Assembly: GCA_030386875.1 (NCBI GenBank)
Contig: CM059577.1
Coordinates: 21,773,038 to 21,837,037 of the forward strand
Source of the DNA: Morinoia aosen
Lineage: Eukaryota; Arthropoda; Malacostraca; Amphipoda; Talitridae
Length of the DNA: 64,000 nucleotides
Direction: 5' to 3'
The position numbers and the translations under genes are program-made. The notes under the pieces are model-generated. The model was given only the letters and a program-made list of their open reading frames with translations. It searched no databases and was not told where the DNA came from. Positions within the stretch are counted from its first letter, which is position 1. Each line of letters starts with the position of its first letter. Positions 48,886 through 59,807 of the stretch are shown one piece after another.

Positions 48886-49487
48886 CAGTGGTTACCGCCT
48901 GCGATAAAATGAGCGATAAACGATAAATGATAATTATCGCTGAGGTCAAACCTTTTATCGTTTATCGCAAAGTTTTCTAAAATAATCGTTCATTCACTTA
49001 CCGCTAGTCCCAAAAAATAAGGAACGATAAACGATAAATTCAAAGACGACTTTTGTAAAAATTAAAAAATTTGCATGGCGGCAATAGTCACAACAAATAG
49101 CCTGACGTTTTCAGACCTGAAAAACTCCTGGATGCTGTCTTGAGGAGGGAGGGAGAGTCTGACTCAGAGAGAATTACTTATGTGGAATAGAACTTGTAGG
49201 CCATAGACCGGTTGCAGTGACAGTTTTTGTTTAGTTTAATTAATTTTCATTGTGGATAAATAGTTTGTATGCTTTTTTTAATATTTGAACTAAATAAAGG
49301 TACTTATCATTTTTCGCTTATGTCATCGCAAGTAAAAAAATAATTATCGCTATCGTTTTACCGTTTATCGCTTACCGCAGGTCCGGTTTTGAATTTTTTA
49401 TCGTTTATTGTTTATCGCAGGTTGGAGAAAAAGTTATCGTTCTATCGTTATCGCAAGTTAAAAAAAAAGTTATCGCGGCAACCACTG
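48886..49487. mobile_element. hAT MITE with 8-bp TSD and TTATCG-rich interior
   Basis: 602 bp with terminal inverted repeats CAGTGGTTACCGC and, at the right end as reverse complement, CAGTGGTTGCCGC. Flanks CTGAGTTC (48878-48885) and CTGAATTC (49488-49495) are an 8-bp target duplication with one mismatch, as expected for hAT. The subterminal regions carry many copies of TTATCG(T) and its complement CGATAA. No ORF. Confidence 0.9.
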
Positions 49488-49495
49488 CTGAATTC

Positions 49496-49879
49496 AGATA
49501 CGTGATTTGGAAAAGCGAATTTCAAATTTCCTGCTTATAGCTTTCCAGAATGTACGTTGTTTGAAGATATTTCAACTTGGACTCCATACTGTGACACGTG
49601 GCTTTTGTGTGGCTTACAGTACAGAAGTAGCTATTTATATTGCACCGCTATAGCCAAGGGACCTGCAGTTGCGCCAAAATTCACGGGGTATGCGTTCCCA
49701 GCGATGATTGTCCACCGAGTTACAAACGTTCAGGCGTAACAATTTTTTCTAAGAAAAGTTAATCTTTTTAAAAACTATCTTCGTTTAAAGTTTTTTGCTA
49801 TTTCATAGGTTAATGAAGTCTTTGAGGGATTAATGGATTAATGTGCCATCATTGTCGGAGAAAATAGGTTATTGTTATT
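49496..49879. other. Non-coding, nothing recognised
   Basis: An unremarkable open frame of 60 codons. Confidence 0.5.
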
Positions 49880-50200
49880 GGATAAAACGGAAAAATGCGA
49901 CGTCTCGAACTGAAGGTTAGGTAGCCTACCTGTATTTGATAGAAAATAGAACATTTTTGCTGCATACAATTTTTTTCGATTTACTGCTGTCCTTTTTACA
50001 GCACCTGTCACTTTCTTCATCAATTGTTACATTGTTTCGTGTACTAACAGTGCCGTTTTTATGCGCAAGGTATCCCGTGCGGGAACACAGTTGTGCATAG
50101 ATTCTCCGTATCTTTAATTCCACAGTAAATAGGGCCATTCTCCTTCCCCTCTAGGGAACACATTTAAAGTGGTTAGGAAGGCTTTACTTATAACGTAATC
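49880..50200 (+). repeat. Family A repeat, copy A14 (old, 5' end lost)
   Basis: Begins near GACGTCTCGAACTGAAGG and keeps the old middle segment (GTATCCCGTGCGGGAACACA). No target duplication seen. Confidence 0.7.
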
Positions 50201-50315
50201 CAATCTGGAGAAGAGCACACACTCGACTTTGCTCAAAATGAAAACCTTTACGTAACAAATTGGAAGGGCCTCTGGTGTAGCGAACTTCGATCGTAATCGA
50301 CGTGTCGTTTTAATT

Positions 50316-50583
50316 AAGGCCTGTTTACACGATCATCGATGCGCGGGTGAGCAGTGAAGAGAGGCGCAAACCCCGCCCACTTGTTTTCGCTTCAGCCGCG
50401 TTACTTGCTCAAAGATAGTGTGGCCGTAATGATACTGACAAGCTCTGGCCACCACCAGGAAAACGAGAAGGATCCGTATTGTCATTGAGCAGTAAATGAG
50501 CCTGAAACGAAGAAAGTGGGCAGGGCTTGCACCTCTCTTCACTGCTCACGCGCGCACTCGATGATCGTGTAAATAGGCCTTTA
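50316..50583. mobile_element. Foldback MITE, family C, copy C1
   Basis: Ends AAGGCCTGTTTACACGATCA and, at the right, GATCGTGTAAATAGGCCTT. The arms continue inward with GTGAGCAGTGAAGAGAGGCG and its complement. Ends are compatible with a TA target. No ORF. Confidence 0.85.
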
Positions 50584-50723
50584 TTTTCCCATCACCACAA
50601 GATGTTCTCCGAAATAATAATTAACTATACTATTCGACCAAAAAGGTAGTCCCACCCACTAGAAATGTAGATGTGGTGTGAACCATGAAATCTTGTAGAT
50701 TATTAGACGACCACGTTCGCTGA

Positions 50724-51041
50724 TAAAGGCCTGTTTACACGATCATTGAGTCTTCGCGTGAACAGTGAAGAGAGGCGCAAGCCCCGCCTGCTTGCTCTCG
50801 CTTCAGACGCTTTTACTGTTCAATGACAAGAAAGAAAGAAAGAAAGAAAGAAAAGAAAAAACTTTATTTCCAATACAATGCGGACTATGCTTGTTTTCAT
50901 GGCGCTGGCCAGAGCTTGTCAGTGTCATTACAGACGTACTGTCATTGAGCAGTAAAAGTGCCTGAAGCGAGAGCAAGTGAGCGGGGCTTGCGCCTCGCTT
51001 CACTGCTCACGCGCGCAATCGATGATCGTGTAAACAGGCCT
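50724..51041. mobile_element. Foldback MITE, family C, copy C2, with (GAAA)n insertion
   Basis: Same arms as C1. The unique core is the reverse complement of the cores in C1 and C3, so this copy is in the opposite orientation. A (GAAA)n tract with about 15 extra bases interrupts the left half. Confidence 0.85.
50827..50861. repeat. (GAAA)n microsatellite inside MITE C2
   Basis: Seven or so AAGA units ending in an A-run. Confidence 0.9.
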
Positions 51042-51307
51042 GTGTTGACACGGTCACTGGGTGTGCGCGTGAGCAGTGAAGAGAGGCACAAGCCCCGCCC
51101 ACTTGCTCTCGCTTCAGGCTCATTTACTTGCTCAATGACAGTGCGTCTGTAATGACACTGACAAGCTCTGGCCACCGCCATGAAAACGAGCATGGTCCGC
51201 ACTGTCATTGAGCAGTAAATGAGCCTGAAGCTAAAGAAAGTGGGCGGGGCTTGCGCCTCTCTTCAATGCTCACGCGCGCACTCGATGATCGTGTAAACAG
51301 GCCTTTA
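51035..51307. mobile_element. Foldback MITE, family C, copy C3, sharing its left end with C2
   Basis: Left end GGCCTGTGTTGACACGG is diverged from the consensus and overlaps the right terminal AGGCCT of C2. Right end CGTGTAAACAGGCCTTTA. Core orientation as in C1. Confidence 0.85.
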
Positions 51308-51479
51308 GAGCTTTCATGCTTCTAGGCACAGATTCTACAAGGTCATACAGACAATATGAACCTATATTTGTACAAATCTAAACACATAGCTTCGAGAATC
51401 GTTGCAAGGGCAACCATGAATCGTGACCATATCGGAACGTAATTCATAGAACTAACGAAAAACACTAAACTTGTGAAAA

Positions 51480-51830
51480 TTTAAAAGCGAAGAATAAAAT
51501 TCTAAACATTTTTTGAACGCTTTGGGATAAATCCCATCATAAGCTGAATAAACACACGACATAAAAGTAAATTTGATTAGTTATAGAAACCAACGGCTCA
51601 CGAGACTATAATAATTTAGATGGAAATGCACTGTGGGAAGGAACTAGACATATTGATATGTCTAGTTCCTTCCCACTGTGCATTTCCATCTAATTTATAA
51701 TAGTACCGTGAACCGTTGGATTCTATAACTAATCAAATTTGCTTTCATGTCATGTGTTTTTTCAGCTTATGGGATTTATCCCGAAACGTTCAAAAAATGC
51801 TTAGAATTTTATTCTTCGCTTTTAAATTTT
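51480..51830. repeat. Long palindrome, arms of about 175 bp
   Basis: Centre near 51655-51662 (GACATATTGATATGTC). The left arm (from AAATTTAAAAGCGAAG) is mirrored by the right arm ending CTTCGCTTTTAAATTT near 51830. The arms differ by a few substitutions and indels. The right arm leads straight into the LINE remnant. Confidence 0.9.
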
Positions 51831-51839
51831 TATTATATT

Positions 51840-54430
51840 TGCGTTATCGCCAAGCAAAAGATGTGCTTCATTATATACGTCATAAAAACAGTAAACGTAT
51901 TATAATTGGAACTGTGTATATGCCTCCAACAGCCTGTTCGGCATCATTCTTAAATGACCTCCGTAGTATTATGTCACAGTTTGAAAAGTCTTTGTACAAT
52001 AATAATTATCTGCGGTGAATTCAACTGTGATCTTATAAAATACCAAAGTTGCAAAAAAATCTCAAATTTCATAAATGCTTTTCAGTCTAAATTTTTTTTT
52101 CCAATCATCACGAAGCTTGCACGTGTCTCATCCGAATCTGCCACGCTGCTCGATAAAATCTTCATGATATATCCAATTAATTTTCTTACAGGAATAATAA
52201 CTTCCGACTCATCAGATCATTTCCCGGAGTTTCTTATTAAGAAAGATGTCTTTATTACTTGTACCACCACAGGCAGAACCTTACTCATTTCGTTGCGTAA
52301 ATGAAACAAATTTGGAAAAAAAGAGCACTGTTCAAGAAGAATTAATGCCAACATTAAACATTGATCAACAGGACAATGAAGCGTCAAACATTTATAAATC
52401 AATGCTAAATTTAAATGAACTTATAATAACTGCATATGATCATTGTTGTCTAATTATCACTCGTACAATTACACGGCAAAATAGACAAAAGCCTGACATC
52501 ACTAAAGATGTTGTTACCAAGGTAACGAAACGTCAAGTTTACGTAGCTCTGCTCTACGAAGGGGGAATATCTGAGCAAATGTACAACAGATTGAGGAATT
52601 ATGTAGCAAATCAGATGAAAAAAACATCGAAAAAACTACTTTGCGCACAACTTCACTCATTTTAAAACATGTTAAAAAAATTTGGCACCTGCTTAGTTCT
52701 ACCTATAAACCAAATAATAGTGCTACGGAACAATTGAGCCCATTGTTTAAGCCTAGGAAAAATATCACGATAACAAGATGCTGCAACTGTGTTAAAAAAC
52801 TTTTTATGAACATGGGAAAAAATATTGCTGATGGTATTTCTAGTGAACCCGCTGACCACTTGGAGTACATAAATCATGTCTGTGACACAACTCGATCGTT
52901 TTTCCTTACGCTTACTCATTCTTCCGATGTAATTGTGTGCATAAACAACTTAAGAAATGAATCAAGTGAATTAAAGACGTTCTCGCTTAAAAATATAACT
53001 GATATAATAGCAGCTTTCATATCCAATATTATTAATCTGTCTTTTTTACCAGGCATTTTTCCGAACTTCCCAAAATTCCCCAAAATTGCGACAGTAGCTC
53101 CTTTTTTTAAAAAATAGTTATAAAACTTGCAATAACAATTGTACACCTATTTCTGTTTTCCTGATTATTGGTAATTATCCGAAAAACTGTACATATAAAA
53201 GTTTATTCCTATTAAGAACAAAAATTGCTTTTCTATGAAAAATAACGTGATTTTCGCTCCAAAAAATCAACAACACATGCTGTGTTAATTCATTTACAAT
53301 ACCTTTATTTCAGTACAGATATGGAAAGCTTATTTTTTTCCGTTTTTCTTGACTTTCGAAAAGCATTTGATTGCGTAGTACATAATATTTCATCTCGAAG
53401 CTCCAACGTTATAACATTAGAGGAGTTGCACATGATTGGTACAAATCATACCTAATAAATCGGAAGCAATACGTTGCCATTGACAAGGCATAATCGGAAT
53501 CACTGACAATTATTCATGGAGTTCCACAAGGATCTGTCCTTGGGCCTCCCTTATTTTTAATCTTCATGAACTATTTAGTTAATTGGGCGTAATTTTCAAA
53601 TTTATACTTTTTGCCGACGACAGCACGCTTTCTACGGCTCTTCCTAGTGAAGATGGTATTTTAATTGCAGAAATGTAAATAACGGGCAGCAAAAGGTTTC
53701 AATGTGGTTCAAAACTAATAAAATAAGCCTAAATATTGAAAAGACAAAGTACACATTGTTCTCTAATAAGCGAAATGGACCTCTTTCGCGTATTAATATT
53801 GGTGATGGTGTTATGGAAGAAACCAACTGCTGTAAGTTCCTGGGCATTATAACAGACAAACATCTGACCTTCAAAGAACATATTGCAAATATCAGTAGTA
53901 AATCATCAAAATCCGTAGGAATCATCTATAAGGTGAAAAATTTATTGCCTGAAGAAAGCTATGGAAATCCTTTATCGAACGGTTATCTCACCATGTTTAC
54001 TCTACGGAAAAGAAGCATTACAAGGAACAGATAAAAATAAAACCAGTTTGCTTTTTGCGCTACACATAAGACCCTTTTGAGCGGCAAGAAAATAAGAATA
54101 TAATACTACCACTAATGCTTCATTGAAAAGTTTAAAAATACTCAAGTTTTGGATCTCTACAAGCTCTCCATATGTAATTTTATGTAAAAAATATTAACTA
54201 ATGATGGTGACAAAAACTTTAAATAATTATTAACTGCGTAAACTGGCCATCATGATCATATAACCCAAAATAGAAGTAGCTTCATACTTCTTTATTAATC
54301 AAAAGCTCAGTCACAACACAGAATCCTCTTCATTGGAACTAAAAATTGGAATCGGTCCCTGCTGAAATCCGCGAGAAAAGTTTCTACATGGCTTTCAAAA
54401 CAAATCTCGAGTCCTTATTTCCATCCGTAT
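51840..54430 (+). pseudogene. CR1/Jockey-like non-LTR retrotransposon remnant
   Basis: Decayed pol protein read across several frames. Endonuclease domain: TVYMPP near 51918, then ICGEFNCDL near 52005 and the end motif SDSSDHFP near 52210. Reverse transcriptase: FKK at 53105, ISVFLI, DFRKAFDCVVH near 53355, GVPQGSVLGPP near 53520, FADDST (catalytic ADD) near 53614, then NIEKTKYTLFSN and CCKFLGIITD near 53840. A C-terminal segment resembling VPAEIREKSF near 54355 suggests the 3' end is close to 54430. Frameshifts and stops are many, so it is inactive. These elements copy themselves by target-primed reverse transcription and could have mobilised SINEs, but I see no tail match to family A. Confidence 0.85.
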
Positions 54431-54869
54431 ATTAATAACATTAGGTAATCAAATCAAATGTTATCTGCTATATGATTCATCTTGATAGGGTAATTTACCA
54501 TGATTAATGACACAGATCTTAAGTTTGAATTTAATTCTTTTCTAGAATATACTGTTCCCATCTAACCCGTATTAACAACTGTTGTAAAATTGAGTATCGA
54601 ATCTTCAGCGAACAAATTCATTGATCAGTCTAGTGTGCAACTAGGTTTAGTGAATTAGGTTAAACATAATTGCACACCTTAACACAGCGTTGATGATTGG
54701 ATGATAGTATTCGGGCCCACGAGTAGATATCCTGAAACGTGTCCATTGTAATGAATTTATGAAACAATCAACTTATTTACCTCTTGTGGTAAATAAATTG
54801 TTTATATTGTTTAAATCGTAAAAAAAACATTTGTCTGAACTCTGAAGTATGGGTAAGCATCGAGAAATG
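54431..54869. other. Non-coding, nothing recognised
   Basis: AT-rich spacer between the LINE and Tc1 remnants. Confidence 0.5.
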
Positions 54870-54879
54870 TCTGTCAAAA

Positions 54880-55500
54880 AAGATGGAAAAATATTGAGGC
54901 TAGCAGCTTTCTTGTTGCTTCCTCAATCTTCCATTTGGTTTTATTCAGGAGGGCTGTGGGGAGGCCATTCCATACGAGAAACAGATCTCTCGTGATCCCT
55001 GAACTAATTTTGCAATACATGAGAACGGTGGGTGCGAGTGTCCTCGTCGTCAAAAATACCGATTTCATCAAGGAATTGAAAAAACAGACGGGTGTACTTC
55101 AGTCACCTATTACGCTCAAATAATCCCGAAATTTTATTTTAGTGATATGCAAAGTTGCCGATCACACCACGCACCTCCAAATCATTACAATGCGGCCGGA
55201 AACCATGTTCTGTGGGAGTAATACGTGAAGGATCCGTCTCAGTTTAATGCTACCATCTTCCTGGTACAAGGTGAACCTCGACTAATCTGACCACACGACG
55301 TGTTTTCATTGTTCTACAGTCCAGTCTTTGCGGTCTTTTTCAAATAGAAGCGGTTTCGTTCGAGTAACTTTACAGACCAATGGTTTCCTGAGGGCGGTGC
55401 AATTAACTCCTTGAACCAATCTCCCTCAGTTTTCGGGGCATGGCCAGAGCAGAAAGTTTCTTAGCACGTTTCCTCCAAAGGAGCCCGCAAAATCACCTCA
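54880..55500 (-). pseudogene. Tc1-like (Tc1/mariner) transposase remnant
   Basis: Read on the - strand. NCTALRKPLVCKV and FEKDRKDWTVEQ lie near 55320-55410. Then VVWSD (second catalytic region) follows near 55290, and SRFTLYQEDGSIK, QNMVSGRIVMIW and FRDHERS come before MEWPPHSP, which corresponds to the WPPQSPDLNPIE region near 54955. These blocks keep the Tc1 order, but with at least three stops and frameshifts. The third catalytic acidic region is damaged. No intact terminal repeats were identified. DD34E transposases cut and paste at TA sites; this one cannot be functional. Confidence 0.82.
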
Positions 55501-55510
55501 GTGAGAGGTG

Positions 55511-56172
55511 ATTTTCATAATGCTGCTGACTGACCTGCAGTCACGAACTGAATTTTTATAAATACTTAATGAAACTAAATGAGAGCACCATCTTTTTAAT
55601 GTTCGTTATTTTCAAAATTGAATGCTCAATAATACTCTAATTCGAGTTGAATATTGAACTTCAGTTTAACCCTCCGCCAGTTAACGTGTTAACACCTTTA
55701 TACAACCTGTAAGGCAACTGCTGATCACTTGTCTATCGTTATGTCGAAAATTAAAAATTTTAGCTTCACCACTATTACCACTAAAAGATTGCACTTTATC
55801 ATATATTTTCCATGACTACTTATTCTTTGCTCAGATCTGAGTTCTACAGTCATTATTTGATACCCTTTTCTAGCGTATTTCCCGGCCTGGCGTCAGCCTG
55901 TACCTTGTCTTATTTCTAAAACAAAGTTTTTGTAGGTTTTTTCCAGCGGCATTATTCAGTATTGTTACCGCGGGAAGAGCGTGGTTCAGTACTCGCAATC
56001 ACGCAGCGGCATTTAACGCAACTATTCTTCCCATATTCTTTTTCTTCAAATTGGCTATTAGGAAACTTTTGAAAACCTTTAAAAAATATGTACATTTTGC
56101 CAGAGTTTCTTGGAAAATGAATCTGGAGAAAAGTTACCAAAAGAGCAAACACTACGTGCGGCAGCCATATAA
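55511..56172. other. Non-coding, nothing recognised
   Basis: AT-rich, no ORF or repeat noted. Confidence 0.5.
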
Positions 56173-56201
56173 TTTACTGATCATAGAAGCGGATCAGTAA
56201 A
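56173..56201. repeat. Perfect 10-bp hairpin, 9-nt loop
   Basis: TTTACTGATC at 56173-56182 pairs with GATCAGTAAA at 56192-56201. Confidence 0.9.
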
Positions 56202-56217
56202 GAAAATAGAAACATTA

Positions 56218-56307
56218 AGTAGTGCGGCTAGCATGGTTCGCCCCCGTGGCGCAGCGGTGGGAGCCCGGAGTTAGAAGCGGGCCAGCTCGGTAACCCTCCG
56301 CACTACT
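56218..56307 (+). ncRNA. GC-rich structured segment with tRNA-like A box (possible SINE head or tRNA relic)
   Basis: The ends AGTAGTGCGG (56218-56227) and CCGCACTACT (56298-56307) pair perfectly. Inside, GCCCCCG is followed by TGGCGCAGCGG, a full match to the pol III A-box consensus, and a GCCCG/CGGGC stem. No B box is recognisable, so it is not a working tRNA. A tRNA-derived SINE fragment or a small hairpin element is possible. Confidence 0.35.
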
Positions 56308-56728
56308 CCAGTTCGTTTCAACAAGTCCGAGCCAATACTTTTGAAGGCCTTCCAACAAGAAGAAAGTTGATTTGAAATATTAAATCTGACTGACTTGAGA
56401 GAAAAACTAAACGTTATGCTGAAGGTGCTCGCAAAACTTCATAAAAGATTTCTACGGATTAGAAAGATTTAAAGCGCTTTATTTTACGAACTTGCAGCAG
56501 CCGAACCAAATTCGCTCAAACGTTGGCATTTAGCTAACCTGCTAAACTGGTAAAAAGGCGGTAAAAGGACCTTAAGTCAATTTGAGACTTGAAGTTGATA
56601 GTGATACACGGCTCGAATTAAAACTAAGTTATAATATCCGTTCACACTGGCAATTATCAAAAATCATCGAAACACTGAGTTGGAAAGAGAACACCGCACT
56701 GAAATTACTTCCCAGCTCACCATAAAGG
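56308..56728. other. Non-coding, nothing recognised
   Basis: Spacer before the composite hAT element. Confidence 0.5.
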
Positions 56729-57171
56729 ACGTGCTACCAAGCAGGGTTGCCAACTGGCATATTTCACTGCCAAATTTGGTCATTTTTGGCAGTGAAAAGT
56801 CATTTTGGCAATGAAAAATTACACTTTGGCATTAGGCATTGAAAATAATGGAATTTGGCAGTGGAAGCTATTTTTGGCATTTAACTAGTAATGAAAGGAG
56901 TCACTTTGCCATTTTTACCTATTGAGCAAACGGATTGGCGCCTTTTTGGACATAGTGAGCATGGAGAGCTGCAACGTAATACGTATTATCAAAGATCGAA
57001 AGAGTCTTGTTCAATCTTCGATAGTGATGCAAAAAAAACGGTTTTATTTGATTGCGGTTTTTTTTTGCAAAAAAAACGTGTTTTTTATGTGTTTTTTTTG
57101 TTTTTTTGTTTTTTTTTGCACACCTAAATTTTGTTAAGCATATGTCTGAGTTTTTTTTTGGACACCTGAAA

Positions 57172-58124
57172 TATATTAATATCCATGTTTTTTAGTCATT
57201 TCATTGTTATAAAAACATCAAAAAGAAACCATACAGTAAAAGTGGTGGCAGATAACCCACAAATACCTAGAGGCGTCTAAGAGGAACAGCAGGAGCCACA
57301 GAACTTATATTGATGGAGTCAAAATTCAGAGCTTACTATCTCTACTATGCCTGATTTTATTTTTATGTAACCAAAAAAATCAGACTTTGCAGAGATAATG
57401 GTAAATCTGAAGGATGTGTCAGTTATCGATTTTGTAAATTTTGATGCCTAACCTAAGCATAGTTAATTAGATCGAAATAAACAAGTTTTCTTCTATGCAC
57501 TTTCCGTCTTAAATGAGTATTTTATTAGTTATAGCGGTAAATGACTTACCGCAACTCCTGTGTTTGAAGCGGCAAGTAATTCAAGGAGCACGTCGGACAG
57601 CAACACTGCAATGCGCACTCGCTTCCAGCGCGATCGTCATCAAAGACGAAACCAAACCTACCGCTATACCTCGTTAAATACTCTTTTGACAAGAAAAGTG
57701 TATAGAAGAAAACTGGTTTATTTCGATGTTATTACCATGATTCAAGCAACAAAAATTCGAAAATCGATGAGTAGCTGTTTATTCGGGCGCATTCGTCATC
57801 AAAGACGAAACTAAACTTATCGCTATAAATCGTAAAATACTCATTTGAGACGGAAGGTGCGTAGAAGAAAACTTGTTTATTTTGATTCAATTAATTAGGT
57901 TCAGGCACCAAAAAGTGGAAAATCGATAACTGACATATCCTTCAGATTTACCATAATAAGCTCTGAATTTTGACTCCATCAATATAAGTTCTGTGGCTCC
58001 TGCTGTACCTCTTAGACACTAGGTAATTGTGGGTTATCTGCCACCACTTTTACTGTATGGTTTCTTTTTCATGTTTTCATTACAAAACAATGACTAAAAA
58101 CCATAGATATTAATATATTTAAGG
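57172..58124. repeat. Foldback 1 inside the nested element
   Basis: The left arm (57172-57539) is inverted relative to the right arm (57822-58124); for example CTCCATCAATATAAGTTCTG near 57977 is the complement of sequence near 57300. An extra direct copy of the inner right-arm sequence (CGTCATCAAAGACGAAAC) lies at about 57635-57775. Confidence 0.88.
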
Positions 58125-58169
58125 TGACTAAAAAAATATGCTGTTTTTTTAAAAACATGTTTTTTTTAC

Positions 58170-58863
58170 AAAAAATTCTGGGTCAATGTGAAGTTTAATG
58201 CAATCAGAAAATAATAATTAGCGATCCCAGGAATCACTTAAGGAACCCATTTAAGAACGTTTTACACGAATGACATTCTGCTCGCTGATGCATTATTTTC
58301 GAATAATTGAACTTTGAAGTTGGCCTTTGCGTCAAAGGAAGCGAGCGTGTGAAACGGAATTTAATTAATAACGGAAGCTATTACAAACGTAAAGAGGTTG
58401 GGTCGGGAGGGGGAGGCACAGTTCTTCTAATGAAAATTATAAATAAAGCTTCTAACCAACCCATTTGGGTGATGACCGCAATCTTGTTGACATTGGCTCT
58501 AAGATGGCAGCGCCCATGGTGGTCGCCATCTTAGAGCCGATGTAAACAAGATTGTGGTCGTCACGTTAATGGGTGGGTTAGAAGCTTTATTTATAATTTT
58601 CGCTAGAAGAACTGTGCCTCCCCATCACGACCCAACCTCTTTACGTTTGTAACAGGGGGTTAGCTTCCGTTTTTAATTAAATTACGCTCGCTTCCTTTGG
58701 CTCGGGAAGTCCAACTTCAAAGTTCAATGATTCAAAAATAAAGCATCAGCGAGCAGAATTTTGTTCATGTAAAACGTTCTTAAATGGGTTCCTTTAGTGA
58801 TTGTTTGGAATATAATTATTAATTTCCATGATTTCATTAAACTTCACATTGACCAAATTCTGA
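58170..58863. repeat. Foldback 2 inside the nested element, arms of about 340 bp
   Basis: Centre near 58516. The arms end at the centre in GATGGC and GCCATC, and at the outside in AATGTGAAGTTTAATG and CATTAAACTTCACATT. The arms are highly similar, with small indels. Confidence 0.93.
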
Positions 58864-59374
58864 CTAATAAAAATGAATATTAATATATTCTCTGGTACCA
58901 AATATAACCATGCTGTTTTTTCTTACAAAGAATCATGACTAAAAAACAATATATTTTATGTGACCTAAAAAGCCCCATGCAGTTTTTAAAAAAAAACATG
59001 TTTTTTACTAAAAAATCATGACTGAAAAAACATGAATAATATATTTGAGACCCAAAAAATGTTTTTGTACTAAAAAATCATGACTAAAAAAACATGAATA
59101 TATTCATGAGACCTAAAAAAACCCATGCTGTTTTTTAAAAAATATGGTTTTTACAAACAATGATGTATAAGAAACCTGGATATGAATATATTTTATGCAA
59201 CCAAAAAACCATGCTGTTTTATTTTATGTATTTTTCATAAAAAATCTTGTCTTAAAATCATGGATATTAACATATTTTATGTTACCAAAAAATCCTTGTG
59301 TTCTTAAACATGTTTTTTTATTAAAAAGTTGATATTATTCATTTTTTGGTCACGAATTCTTTGTAAAAAAAACA

Positions 59375-59653
59375 CCCCTCGGGAGGATACAATTATTGTA
59401 TCTATGGGAACTAGCGCTCCCAGGGGGACAATGTAAGGGCCCAAGCTGAGAGTTAGGTAGGCCTTCTTTTTGTTGAAATTATATGTTTTTGTGATGTTAA
59501 GGACCACCTTTTTTTTGGTTCACTGCTGTCCTGTTTTTCAGCACCTACTACTGTCTTCTTCAACTTCGATCTTGTTTCATAATCTTCCTTCCTCTCTTTG
59601 GATCACATTTGTTGCTGGGTAGGGAGGCTAAAACTAATGACTAATCTAATCTC
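59375..59653 (+). repeat. Family A repeat, copy A15 (young, internal deletion, 11-bp TSD)
   Basis: Starts CCCTCGGGAGGATACAAT. The middle is deleted (CATAATCTT joins CCTTCCTCTC). TAAAAAAAACA flanks it at 59364-59374 and 59654-59664. It inserted into the nested hAT-like element, so it is younger than that element. Confidence 0.88.
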
Positions 59654-59807
59654 TAAAAAAAACATGGATATTAATTTATTTTATGTGACCAAAAAACCAT
59701 GTTTTCTGAAAAAAAGATTTTTTTACAAAAAACATGAGTGTTATTAAATTTTATCTGACCAAAAAAAACATGACATTTTAAAAACCATGTTTTCTTCACC
59801 AAAAGTC

